Assembly (NCBI RefSeq): GCF_009796285.1
Contig: NZ_CP047020.1
Location: 7,874,001 to 7,938,000 of the forward strand
DNA from: Streptomyces broussonetiae
Lineage (GTDB): Bacteria > Actinomycetota > Actinomycetes > Streptomycetales > Streptomycetaceae
Direction of reading: 5' to 3'
DNA length: 64,000 nt
This document shows, one piece after another, positions 8,455-16,578 of the stretch (position 1 is its first letter; each line of letters begins with the position of its first letter). Made by a program: the position numbers and the translations under genes. The notes under the pieces were generated by a model. That model saw only the letters and a list, made by a program, of their open reading frames with translations. It searched no databases and had not been told where the DNA came from.

Positions 8455-8886
8455 ATGTTGATGCGCACCGACCCCTTCCGTGAACTCGACCGGCTGGCTC
8501 AGCAGATGATGGGTCCGGGCACCTGGTCGCGGCCGTCCGCGATGGCGATGGACGCCTACCGCGAGGGTGACGAGTACGTGGTGGCCTTCGACCTGCCGGG
8601 CGTCAGCTCCGAGGCGATCGACATCGACGTCGAGCGGAACATGCTGACCGTCAAGGCCGAGCGCCGGCCGGTGGCGAAGGGCGACGACGTGCAGATGGAG
8701 CTGTCCGAGCGGCCGCTGGGTGTCTTCTCCCGCCAGATCGTGCTGGCCGACACCCTCGACACCGAGCACATCACGGCCGACTACGACGCCGGGGTGCTCA
8801 CCCTGCGCATCCCGATCGCCGAGCGTGCCAAGCCCCGCAAGATCTCCATCGGCGTCGGATCCGGCCGCAAGGAGATCTCCGGCTGA
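8455..8886 (+). CDS. hsp18: Hsp20-family small heat-shock protein (Hsp18)
   Basis: A 143-residue alpha-crystallin/Hsp20 chaperone that holds unfolding proteins during heat shock, working as a cytosolic oligomer. The alpha-crystallin domain spans about residues 30-130 with GVLTLRIPIAER, the conserved GVLxLxxP signature. The ATG has GGAGGTG eight bases upstream. Divergent from the rheA-like regulator with two operator copies in between, so heat-controlled derepression is expected. Two hairpins follow the stop codon. A decayed second hsp20 copy lies near 15 kb. Confidence 0.95.
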   Translation: MLMRTDPFRELDRLAQQMMGPGTWSRPSAMAMDAYREGDEYVVAFDLPGVSSEAIDIDVERNMLTVKAERRPVAKGDDVQMELSERPLGVFSRQIVLADTLDTEHITADYDAGVLTLRIPIAERAKPRKISIGVGSGRKEISG

Positions 8887-8913
8887 TCGGCAGGTGACAG
8901 GGGCCGATCAGCA

Positions 8914-8950
8914 GCGGAGGGCGGGCATCTCCCCCTCACCCGCCCTCCGC
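8914..8950 (+). terminator. Terminator hairpin after hsp18
   Basis: A perfect 12-bp GC-rich stem (GCGGAGGGCGGG with its complement) and a 13-base loop. It is preceded at 8882-8912 by another perfect 10-bp stem that overlaps the hsp18 stop codon. Tandem hairpins without a U-tract are usual for Streptomyces terminators. Confidence 0.75.
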
Positions 8951-8991
8951 ACCCACCGGAGCACAGAAGCCGAAGAAGGGCGGCGGCGGAC

Positions 8992-9387
8992 GTGACCCTG
9001 CGAATCGAAGCGTTCCTCGGCCAAGTCAAGGAACGCGGCGAGTACGAAAGTGATCAGGAAGCAGAACGCGCGGCCCGCGTGGTCCTCGCCCTGCTCGGCG
9101 CACACCTGGTCGGCGAGGTACGCGCCCAGTTGGCGGCGCGCCTGCCGGAGGCCTTCGCCCTGATCCTGCTCAATCCGCTGCAAAGCGCCGAACCGCTGCC
9201 GCCGGAGCGGTTCGTGCGGGCGACGGCGGCCTGGATCGAGGGGGCCACCGAGCAGACCGCGGCCTGGGACGTCAGTGCCGTCCTCAGCACGGTCGCCGAC
9301 GCTGCCGGTGACTACCTCCTCACGCAGATCCTGCTTCAGCTCCCCGCAGGCTACGACCTGCTCTTCGGCCGCCCCCAGCCCACCTGA
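8992..9387 (+). CDS. DUF2267 protein (first of two)
   Basis: A 131-residue helical protein of the DUF2267 family, starting with GTG at 8992. It keeps the family pattern of a hydrophobic RVVLALLG helix followed by LAARLPEAFALILL. The C-terminal half (QILLQLPAGYDLLFGR) is nearly shared with the next gene, so the two are tandem paralogues. DUF2267 genes commonly accompany hsp20 and stress genes in actinomycetes, but the biochemical role is unknown. Confidence 0.85.
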   Translation: MTLRIEAFLGQVKERGEYESDQEAERAARVVLALLGAHLVGEVRAQLAARLPEAFALILLNPLQSAEPLPPERFVRATAAWIEGATEQTAAWDVSAVLSTVADAAGDYLLTQILLQLPAGYDLLFGRPQPT

Positions 9388-9459
9388 CCACCCCACTCCC
9401 GGGGTCCGCGCAATCCGCGCGGACACCGGCACCCCAGCGAGAGAAAGGCAACCACCGCA

Positions 9460-9897
9460 GTGATGTCCGACCGGCGTGCACCGCTTGAGCACCTGCCCGT
9501 GATGACGTTCGAGCAGATGCTGGACAAGGTCCGCTACGAAGGCGCCTACCCCACCCGGGAACAGGCCGAGGAAGCCGTGCGTCTCGTCGTTTCCGGACTC
9601 GGACGCCAGCTGACCGGCGAGGAACGCGTCGAACTGGCCGCCCGCCTGCCCTGGGAGGCCGCACGCATCCTCGCCGAACAGATCCCCGACCCCCAGCCGC
9701 TGACCGGATGGGCCTTCGTCAAGGACCTCGCTGCCCGCAGCGGCGCCAGCCTGGCCACCACCCGCTGGGACACCGGATCCGTCCTCGCCGCCGTCGCCGC
9801 CTCGGCCGGCCCCGAACTGCTCACTCGCATCCTGCGCCAACTCCCCACCGGCTACGCGCTGTTGTTCGGCCGCGCCGAACTCACCCAGGCAGCCTGA
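9460..9897 (+). CDS. DUF2267 protein (second of two)
   Basis: A 145-residue paralogue of the preceding gene with MTFEQMLDKVRYEGAYPTRE at the N-terminus and ILRQLPTGYALLFGRAE at the C-terminus. The start is GTG 9460 or the adjacent ATG 9463, with AAAGG upstream. It lies 72 bases after the first copy on the same strand, so co-transcription is likely. No catalytic motif is visible. Confidence 0.85.
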   Translation: MMSDRRAPLEHLPVMTFEQMLDKVRYEGAYPTREQAEEAVRLVVSGLGRQLTGEERVELAARLPWEAARILAEQIPDPQPLTGWAFVKDLAARSGASLATTRWDTGSVLAAVAASAGPELLTRILRQLPTGYALLFGRAELTQAA

Positions 9898-9919
9898 ACG
9901 CGCGCCTCGAAGTCATGAT

Positions 9920-9970
9920 GCCGGTCGGCTTCCCTCGCCGGCGGTCAGTGTTGTCCGCCTGCCGACCGGC
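9920..9970. terminator. Bidirectional hairpin between convergent genes
   Basis: GCCGGTCGGC at 9920-9929 pairs perfectly with GCCGACCGGC at 9961-9970 across a 31-base loop. It lies exactly between the end of the DUF2267 gene and the end of the convergent MerR gene, so it could terminate both. Confidence 0.55.
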
Positions 9971-9977
9971 GTTGTGA

Positions 9978-10295
9978 TCAGGCCGTGGTCTTCGGCCGTG
10001 ACTCGCCGCTCTGAGCGCGCAGTTGCTCGTTGATGCGCCGGGCTACTTCGAGCTGGTCTTCGAGGATGACGATGCGGCAGGCGGCCTCAACGGGAGTGCC
10101 CTGGTCGACGAGTTCGCGGGCACGGGCGGCGATGCGCAACTGGTAGCGGGAATAGCGACGGTGCCCGCCTTCGGAGCGCAGCGGGGTGATCAGGCGGTGT
10201 TCGCCCAGGGTGCGGAGGAAGGCGGGGGTGGTGCCGAGCATCTCGGCGGCCCGGGCGCCAGTACCGGCGCCCGGGCCCCGAGCTTTCAACACCAT
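9978..10295 (-). CDS. MerR-family transcriptional regulator
   Basis: A 105-residue one-domain MerR protein. The winged-helix core is AAEMLGTTPAFLRTLGEHRL followed by ITPLRSEGGHRRYSRYQL, the usual wing and helix. The C-terminal helix EAACRIVILEDQLEVARRI is a short coiled coil for dimerisation. No effector domain or metal-binding Cys is present, so it belongs with the HspR-like short MerR proteins rather than metal sensors. The extreme N-terminus (Gly/Ala-rich) is unusual and the start is uncertain. Convergent with the DUF2267 pair. Confidence 0.8.
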   Translation of the reverse strand: MVLKARGPGAGTGARAAEMLGTTPAFLRTLGEHRLITPLRSEGGHRRYSRYQLRIAARARELVDQGTPVEAACRIVILEDQLEVARRINEQLRAQSGESRPKTTA

Positions 10296-10771
10296 CTACC
10301 GGCAACCCGTGCCGGACTTCTGTGTCCGCAGGTTCCGCCTGGGAGGGCGGGGCTGCGGGGATCGCGATGCGTGACCGGGGACCACCTTCCAATCCGGGGC
10401 CTGCGGTACCCGGGCGGACTTTTTCCTCGCCCGGGCGATCCTGATGGCGCTCTGCTCCTTACCTTCGGTTACTTGGCTGTACTGCTGGATACCGCGGGTA
10501 CTGCCCGCGACCCCTGAGGGCCGCGTCCTGCTTGACCTGCATGCACGGCAGTTCGTGTCTGCCGTACCCTCAACGACTTCCGGGGTTCGGCAAAACGGTA
10601 ACCCCGTGACGGGTCAAGGTCTACTATGGCCACGACAGATTTTCTTGCAGGTCCATGCGCGGAATTCTACTCCAGGTACACCTTGAAGAGTGCTGCCATG
10701 GGTTGAACCCCGCCGGGCGGGCACACGCTGAGCCTTGCGGCACAACCGATCCCGGGGCGAGGTGACAGCAC
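10296..10771. other. Intergenic region without a recognised gene
   Basis: 476 bases upstream of two divergent genes. The only structure I see is an imperfect hairpin (CGGGGTT 10581-10587 with AACCCCG 10600-10606). Promoters for both flanking genes must lie here, but I cannot assign them. Confidence 0.4.
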
Positions 10772-11125
10772 ATGACCGACACCGAGACGACACCCACGCA
10801 CGCCCCCGGGGTCCCCGAGGTCGTGGAAGGCGACAGCCCCGTCAATACCGGCCCCGTCGACGTCCAGTACATCGACCCGGACGGCGCCCGGGACGACTTC
10901 CGCCACATGTGGGGTGCCGACTGGCTTCAGCGGCTCAGCCGCTACGACGGGCGGCGCAGCCACTCGCCCAGTGGGCCGCACGAGTCGTCGCACCCCCGCA
11001 CCCCGCTCGCCAACGCGGCCCGGCGGACAGCCGGCAACCTCGCTGCCCCGACTGCTTCCCCCACCTGGGCGACGGTGGCTTCGGCCAGAACCTCTGTCAC
11101 CGCCATCGTCGCCCACTGGCCATGA
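10772..11125 (+). CDS. Hypothetical acidic protein, 3' end doubtful
   Basis: The first 60 codons look like a real acidic, hydrophilic protein (GPVDVQYIDPDGARDDFRHM then WGADWLQRLSRYDG), with GAGGTG about 9 bases before the ATG. After residue 60 the composition changes to Ser/Thr/Pro/Arg-rich sequence typical of a wrong frame, so a frameshift or truncation probably removed the natural C-terminus. Family not recognised. Confidence 0.4.
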   Translation: MTDTETTPTHAPGVPEVVEGDSPVNTGPVDVQYIDPDGARDDFRHMWGADWLQRLSRYDGRRSHSPSGPHESSHPRTPLANAARRTAGNLAAPTASPTWATVASARTSVTAIVAHWP

Positions 11126-11315
11126 TGCCGATCCAGATCCACAACCCCGGCGAATGCTTCGTACGGCCCCTGCGGCGACACCGAAGGTGGCGTCGGGTGA
11201 GCGGATCGATGGCCACCACGGTGCAGGTGCCAGCCACCAGGTCGATGTTCGTGCGGTCTCGCAAAGCGCCGTCCAGGTAGCGGCGGTCGTCGACGGCGAC
11301 GTATCGGCCCGACAT
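10942..11315 (-). pseudogene. Possible frameshifted gene remnant
   Basis: From ATG 11315 the frame begins plausibly (MSGRYVAVDDRRYLDGALRD, then NIDLVAGTCTVVAIDPLT). Near 11175 protein-like sequence moves to the neighbouring frame (YEAFAGVVDLDRHHGQWATM then AVTEVLAEATVAQVGEAV). This suggests one decayed gene broken by a frameshift. No family is recognised. Confidence 0.3.
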
Positions 11316-11348
11316 TTCGAACCGAGTTCTTGAGCCCCGTGACTTCCG

Positions 11349-11705
11349 ATGAACGGTTCATTCGTGCCGGACCTTTCCGGTGTCCCATTCTGTGATTCGG
11401 CGGGGCCGAATTCCCTTCTGGCGGCCCGTCGACATGCGCGTGAAACCGGTACGAGGTTGGCGCTCACCAGGGTGCAGACGCAGCTATGACAGCTTCTGAA
11501 GCTCACCGGCGTCGACAGGATTCTTGACGCCTGCGACGCTGCGGAAGATGCCGTGTCCGACCTTCCGGGGCGCGCCAACGGAAATTCGGGGAAGGAGAGA
11601 AATATCGGCACTGAAGACCGCATCACCCGGATGACCGAGCAATTCTACATATTATTTACTTCCTGTCCCAGCTCACAGCCTTTTCGAACGCAGAGACGGG
11701 GCTGA
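11349..11705 (+). pseudogene. STAS-domain anti-anti-sigma factor pseudogene with in-frame TGA
   Basis: Reading from 11349 gives VPDLSGVPFCDSAGPNSLL followed by ARRHARETGTRLALTRVQTQL, then TGA at 11487-11489, then QLLKLTGVDRILDACDAAED in the same frame. This is the second half of a STAS domain (RsbV/SpoIIAA type), normally DLSGVxFCDSSGLN. The phosphorylatable second Ser of DSSG is Ala, the N-terminal half of the domain is missing, and the frame is interrupted. Together these indicate a dead anti-sigma antagonist gene. The MarR-like gene begins 54 bases downstream. Confidence 0.75.
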
Positions 11706-11759
11706 CGACCCGTCGGGTGGGTAAGCGCGTACCCAACGGCATCGAGGAAGGGGAAAGCC

Positions 11760-12209
11760 ATGTCAGTGGAACCCGAGCGCGCCGAAGCGAGTCCTGCTGC
11801 GGAACACGTTGCCGAAACCATGATCAAGTTGTGGCAGCAGGCCCGTGAGGACGTCGCCCCCACGGTTTCCGAGGAGCAGATGCGCATTCTGCTCGCCCTG
11901 GGTACCGAGTCAACCGATCCTGCCCGGATTGCCGGGGACCTGTGTGTCAGCGCCTCGTGGGTGACCCGATTGCTGGACCACTTGGTTCAGCGCACGCTGG
12001 TACGGCGCCTACCGTCCGGCGAGTTCTCTCTCACTGGCGCCGGAAAGGGTGTGCTCGAAGCGACACGTCAGCGCCGCCGGCAACTTCTGGAACAGACACT
12101 GGTGACCGCTGCACCACCAGACCGCCCGGTATTGCGGGACACGTTCAACCAGCTGTACGGGGTTGTGTGCCCCTTGACGCTGGTGCCGCGTAGCCGCTCG
12201 CCGCTCTGA
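11760..12209 (+). CDS. MarR-like transcriptional regulator
   Basis: A 149-residue regulator with the MarR order: N-terminal dimer helix (HVAETMIKLWQQ), winged helix with EEQMRILLALG, RIAGDLCVSASWVTRLLDHL as the recognition helix region, and a wing ending in FSLTGAGKGVLEA. GAAGGGGAAAG precedes the ATG. It follows the STAS pseudogene, a pairing that suggests a former sigma-factor signalling locus. Ligand unknown. Confidence 0.75.
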   Translation: MSVEPERAEASPAAEHVAETMIKLWQQAREDVAPTVSEEQMRILLALGTESTDPARIAGDLCVSASWVTRLLDHLVQRTLVRRLPSGEFSLTGAGKGVLEATRQRRRQLLEQTLVTAAPPDRPVLRDTFNQLYGVVCPLTLVPRSRSPL

Positions 12210-12610
12210 GCAACGGGGCCCGATCAAGACGGCGTCGGCAGTGGCCTGCACGACAGCATGGTGCTGAGGAATGCGCCGTCCTGACTCGCGGCTCCGAGAC
12301 GCCTCTGTCCGCCCGGAGGGCGCTTCGTGCAGTTCCCGGTCCGCCGGGACTGCCCCGGAGAGCTTGCGGGCAGCAGCCCGAGCGCACTGAAACAGCTGTT
12401 GCCCGGGCGTGTCACCCTCCCGCTGGAGAGCAGCCTCCGCCATTGAGGCGAGTCCCTTGGACGTACGTCAACGATGTGCTGCGACGTCATACACGTCATC
12501 CCTTGGTCGTACAGGGCACGCACCGCGCATGCTCACCGGTTACGTGGGCAAAAGGGAACGAACAAGGCGGGGCTGCCCTGCCCACTATCCGCGTTGGGGA
12601 GGGGCGTGAC
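12210..12610. other. Intergenic region without a recognised gene
   Basis: 401 bases between the MarR-like gene and glgX. The frames running through it have the composition of non-coding GC-rich DNA. A glgX promoter is expected here, but no clear element is visible. Confidence 0.4.
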
Positions 12611-14752
12611 GTGCGTATCTGGCAGGAAAGCACCGAGGTAGGCCCGCGACCGGGACAGATGTCGCCCTTGGGCGCGGCCTTCGACGGTGCCGGGACGAAC
12701 TTCGCCGTGTTCTCCGAAGTGGCGCAGCACGTGGAGCTGTGTCTGTTCGATGAGGACGGCGCCGAGGAGCGCGTCACTCTCAAGGAGGTGGACGGCTTCG
12801 TCCACCACATCTACTTGCCGGACGTCGGCCCGGGACGGCGCTACGGGTTCCGCGTCCATGGACCGTACCGGCCCGAGCGCGGTGAGCGCTGCAACCCGGG
12901 CAAGCTGCTGCTCGACCCTTACGCCAGGGCGATCGAGGGTGAGGTCGAGTGGAACGAGGCGCTGTTCCCCTACCACTTCGACGCTCCGGGTCGGCGCAAC
13001 GACCTGGACTCCGCGCCGTACGCACCGAAGTCGGTGGTGGTGAACCCCTTCTTCGACTGGGGCAGTGACCACCCGCCGCGGACCCCGTATCACGAGACCG
13101 TCATCTACGAGGCCCACGTGAAGGGCATGACGAAGACCCACCCGGCGATACCGGAGCCGATGCGCGGCACGTACGCCGCACTGGCGCACCCGGCCATGCT
13201 CGACTACTTCGTCAAACTGGGTGTCACCGCAGTCGAGTTGATGCCGGTCCACCAGTTCGTCCAGGACCACGCGTTGGCGGAGCGGAGGCTGTCGAACTAC
13301 TGGGGGTACAACACCATCGGTTTCTTCGCCCCGCACAACGCCTACTGCTCGTCGGGGCAGCGGGGCGAGCAGGTGCAGGAGTTCCGGTCGATGGTCAAGG
13401 CCCTGCACGAGGCGGGCATCGAGGTCATCCTCGATGTCGTCTACAACCACACCGCCGAGGGAAACCACCTCGGGCCCGTTCTGTCGCTCCGTGGACTGGA
13501 CAACGCGGCGTACTACCGCCTGTCTCAGGAGGATCCGCGCTTCTACTGGGACACCACCGGCACGGGCAACAGCCTGCGGATGAACCACCCACATACCCTG
13601 CAGCTGATCATGGACTCGCTTAGGTACTGGGTGACCGAGATGCACGTTGACGGCTTCCGCTTCGACCTGGCCGCCACCCTGGCTCGCCAGTTCCACGAGG
13701 TGGACCGGCTTTCGTCGTTCTTCGACCTCGTCCAGCAGGATCCGGTCATCTCCCAGGTGAAACTCATCGCCGAGCCCTGGGACGTCGGCGACGGCGGCTA
13801 CCAGATCGGCAACTTCCCACCGCTGTGGACGGAGTGGAACGGCAAGTACCGCGACACGGTACGCGACTTCTGGCGGGGTGAGGGCGGCACACTCGGCGAG
13901 TTCGCCTCCCGCCTCACCGGCTCCTCCGACCTGTACCAGAACGACGGCCGCCGGCCCTACGCCTCGGTCAACTTCGTCACTGCACACGACGGCTTCACCC
14001 TGCGCGACCTCGTCTCGTACAACGGCAAGCACAACGAGGCCAACGGCGAGGACAACCGCGACGGCGAGAACCACAACCGCTCATGGAACTGCGGCGCCGA
14101 AGGCCCCACCCGTGATCGCGTCATCCTCGCGCTCCGCGCTCGTCAGCAGCGCAACCTCCTCGCCACCCTGCTCCTCTCCCAGGGCGTGCCGATGCTGCTG
14201 CACGGCGACGAACTCGGCCGTACCCAGCACGGCAACAACAACGCCTACTGCCAGGACACCGAGCTGACCTGGATCGACTGGCCGAACGTCGCCGAAGGCA
14301 GCGAACTGCTCGACTTCACCCGCACACTGATCGCCCTGCGCCGCGAGCACCCCGTCTTCCGCCGACGACGCTTCTTCAGGGGACGGGCAGCGCACGTATC
14401 CGGCGAGGCGGTGAAGGACATCACCTGGTTCACCCTCACCGGGCGCGAGATGACCGACACCGACTGGGACACCGGCTTCGCCAGGTCCCTGATGGTCCAT
14501 CTCAACGGCAAGGCCATCACGGAACCCGACCTGCGGGGCCTGCGCGTGGAGGACGACTCGTTCCTCTTGCTCTTCAACGCCCACAGCCAGGCCCTCGGCT
14601 TCACCGTTCCCGAAGGGCTCGATCCGTGGTGGGCGGTGGAGGTGGACACCGCCATCCCGTACACCGAGTATCGGCCGCTGATCAAGGGCGGCAGCGAGGT
14701 GGAGGTCGAGGCCCGCTCCATGCTCGTCCTCCGGGCTCACCAGGACGGTTGA
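12611..14752 (+). CDS. glgX: Glycogen debranching enzyme GlgX
   Basis: GH13 alpha-amylase-family debranching enzyme of 713 residues hydrolysing alpha-1,6 branches of phosphorylase-limit glycogen. An N-terminal CBM48 region (GTNFAVFSEVAQHVELCLF) precedes the TIM barrel. The nucleophile is D352 in DGFRFDLA, the acid/base E388 in LIAEPWD, and the transition-state Asp D460 in TAHDG. The GTG at 12611 (MRIWQEST) is preceded by GGGGAGGGGCG and agrees with the usual family start; an upstream frame to 12443 is non-homologous. It stands alone here, without glgB or glgP. Confidence 0.93.
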   Translation: MRIWQESTEVGPRPGQMSPLGAAFDGAGTNFAVFSEVAQHVELCLFDEDGAEERVTLKEVDGFVHHIYLPDVGPGRRYGFRVHGPYRPERGERCNPGKLLLDPYARAIEGEVEWNEALFPYHFDAPGRRNDLDSAPYAPKSVVVNPFFDWGSDHPPRTPYHETVIYEAHVKGMTKTHPAIPEPMRGTYAALAHPAMLDYFVKLGVTAVELMPVHQFVQDHALAERRLSNYWGYNTIGFFAPHNAYCSSGQRGEQVQEFRSMVKALHEAGIEVILDVVYNHTAEGNHLGPVLSLRGLDNAAYYRLSQEDPRFYWDTTGTGNSLRMNHPHTLQLIMDSLRYWVTEMHVDGFRFDLAATLARQFHEVDRLSSFFDLVQQDPVISQVKLIAEPWDVGDGGYQIGNFPPLWTEWNGKYRDTVRDFWRGEGGTLGEFASRLTGSSDLYQNDGRRPYASVNFVTAHDGFTLRDLVSYNGKHNEANGEDNRDGENHNRSWNCGAEGPTRDRVILALRARQQRNLLATLLLSQGVPMLLHGDELGRTQHGNNNAYCQDTELTWIDWPNVAEGSELLDFTRTLIALRREHPVFRRRRFFRGRAAHVSGEAVKDITWFTLTGREMTDTDWDTGFARSLMVHLNGKAITEPDLRGLRVEDDSFLLLFNAHSQALGFTVPEGLDPWWAVEVDTAIPYTEYRPLIKGGSEVEVEARSMLVLRAHQDG

Positions 14753-14760
14753 ACTCGACT

Positions 14761-15033
14761 CACGTGGACCCGCGGCCGTCGCTCCGGGTCCGGCTCGGCG
14801 CGGCGCAGCACCTCGCGGGTGACCGTGGCCACCTGACCGTCGCCGAAGACCAGGAAAGCGAGAGACGCCGTTCAGGCTCGAACGCAATGCGGCCCGGAGA
14901 TGAAGCTGGCGGAACAGTGTCCGATCGGACTCGAGGCCCGTGTGCCCAAGCTCCGGATCCCGGTCGCGAGCAGCCCAAGCCTCGCAAGATCACCATCAGC
15001 GGTGGAAGCCACCACAAGAGACTCAACAGCTGA
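14761..15033 (+). pseudogene. Remnant of a second hsp20 gene
   Basis: The frame ending at 15033 closes with EQPKPRKITISGGSHHKRLN, the standard Hsp20 C-terminus, and contains a degraded LTV strand near 14840. Just upstream, the matching KLRIPVA strand lies in the adjacent frame, so a single-base shift separates LRIPVA from EQPKPRK. No intact start or crystallin core remains. Compare the intact hsp18 at 8.5 kb. Confidence 0.65.
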
Positions 15034-15189
15034 AACCGGAGCCGATCCCTTCGCAGGTCACTTCCAGGGCGCAGGCAGATGCCCGGGGCCTGCCGCATCC
15101 CGCACCGATGCCTCGTTCGATGGACCGCTGGTGACTACTGCCATAGGGACAGGATGGTGCAACCCGGCGCACCTTCATGAAGTAGACGA

Positions 15190-16089
15190 TCAGCTGGGAG
15201 GCTGTGGGGTCGGCGACGCTGAGGCAGTAATCGCCGTCGACCGATGCCGGGCGGGTTTCGCCAGCTCTACGTTGAACTGAGCACCGATCAAGAGGGCCAG
15301 GTTGGACAGCCACAGCCAGATGAGGAAGACCACCACGCCCGCCAGCGAACCGTACAGACGGTGGTAAGTGCTCACGTGCGAGGCGTAGAGGGTGAAGCCG
15401 AGGGAGATGGTCAGCAGAAGCACGATCGCCAGCCCACCACCCGGCGCCATGTTCCGCACCCGTCTCGAGGGAGCGGGACCTGACCGGTAGAGCACCAGGA
15501 CGAGGGCAACCGCCACCGCAGCCAGAACGGGCCAGCGCAGCGCGTCCCACGCGGTCTGAGGCACGGTGCCCAGATTGAAGGCCCGGCCCAGGCGCCTGGC
15601 CAGGCTCCCGCTCACCAACAGCGCGAGAGTCGTGGTGAGCAGCAGGCTGATCAGTACGATCGCAGTGATGATGATGCGCGGGGCGGTGCGCCAAACTGGC
15701 CGGTGTGCGTTGGCGTGGTGGATCGCGTGCAGGGCCCTGCGGAAGACACTCAGATAGCTGCAGCCCGACCACAACGCCCCCACGGCGCCGAAGAAGACCA
15801 GCATCCATGCCGCGGAAGACTGTTCGGCCATCTGTAGAAGAGCACCGCGCAGCAGCCCGCGGGAGGTGACCGGGACGACCCCCGTCACCCGGTCGATCAC
15901 CTCAGGCGTCGTAGCGGGCATGGTCAGCCCCAGAACCGAGAGAATCACCAACAGGACGGGGAACAGGGCGAGGACGGCGTAGTAGGTCAGAGCGGCGGCC
16001 CAGTCGGTGACGTCATCGTTCCAGACCGCCACCGGTGTGCGGCACAGCGCCGCCCACCACTCTTGCTTACGACCGTCAGTATCATCCAT
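15190..16089 (-). CDS. YihY/BrkB-family membrane protein
   Basis: A 299-residue integral membrane protein of the YihY/UPF0761 family (formerly RNase BN). Six hydrophobic spans are visible, beginning with LTYYAVLALFPVLLVILSVL and ending with VVVFLIWLWLSNLALLIGAQ. The motif DVTDWAAALTYYAVLALFP is diagnostic. Function is uncertain, probably transport or envelope related. GGGGAG precedes the ATG. CsbD and the PAP2-kinase gene lie upstream on the same strand, so an envelope-stress group is plausible. Confidence 0.9.
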   Translation of the reverse strand: MDDTDGRKQEWWAALCRTPVAVWNDDVTDWAAALTYYAVLALFPVLLVILSVLGLTMPATTPEVIDRVTGVVPVTSRGLLRGALLQMAEQSSAAWMLVFFGAVGALWSGCSYLSVFRRALHAIHHANAHRPVWRTAPRIIITAIVLISLLLTTTLALLVSGSLARRLGRAFNLGTVPQTAWDALRWPVLAAVAVALVLVLYRSGPAPSRRVRNMAPGGGLAIVLLLTISLGFTLYASHVSTYHRLYGSLAGVVVFLIWLWLSNLALLIGAQFNVELAKPARHRSTAITASASPTPQPPS

Positions 16090-16238
16090 GACCGTCTACT
16101 CCCCACAGGAATGACTGGGCACCCTCACAACTGCCTCGCCGGTCCGCTGCCGCGCACGACTCCGCTGTCGAACCGGGGCAGCGCGGAAGGCGGGCCGCAG
16201 CTCGATGAGCCATGACCCGCCTTCGTCAGAAATGCAAC

Positions 16239-16424
16239 TCAGTCCCCGAAGAGGTCCTTCGCCGCGTCCTTGGCTTTCTCGCCGGCCTGTTTGACGTCGC
16301 CTTCGACCTGGTCGGCCTTGCCTTCTGCGTGCAGGCGTTCGTCGCCGACCGCCTTGCCGAGTGCTTCCTTCGACTTGCCCTTTATCTTGTCGCCGGCGTT
16401 GTCGGCCTTGTCCGCAGTGCTCAT
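16239..16424 (-). CDS. CsbD-family stress protein
   Basis: A 61-residue, highly charged CsbD-like protein (DKIKGKSKEALGKAVGDERL followed by GKADQVEGDVKQAGEKAKD), the full usual length. CsbD proteins are abundant general-stress proteins of unknown mechanism, sigma-B dependent in Bacillus. GAGGAGG lies upstream of the ATG with wide spacing. Confidence 0.92.
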   Translation of the reverse strand: MSTADKADNAGDKIKGKSKEALGKAVGDERLHAEGKADQVEGDVKQAGEKAKDAAKDLFGD

Positions 16425-16578
16425 CGAAACCGTCCTCCTCAGCCTGCGCTCCTCGCGGTCCCAACTCCTCTACCCGCGTCGCCTCATGTGATGTCCGCTC
16501 CGCGCCCGGACCACCGACGCTGCCTCCCCACCGACGACGCGCCGGTAACAGACGTACCACGGCTTCCACCCCCCACCG

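Noticed and set aside
10667..11626. A 319-codon open frame on the minus strand
   Set aside because: It lies opposite the STAS pseudogene and the acidic hypothetical gene and has shadow-type composition with no motif.
12533..14074. A 513-codon open frame opposite glgX
   Set aside because: It is Val/Arg-rich shadow sequence with no domain, and glgX on the plus strand is complete.
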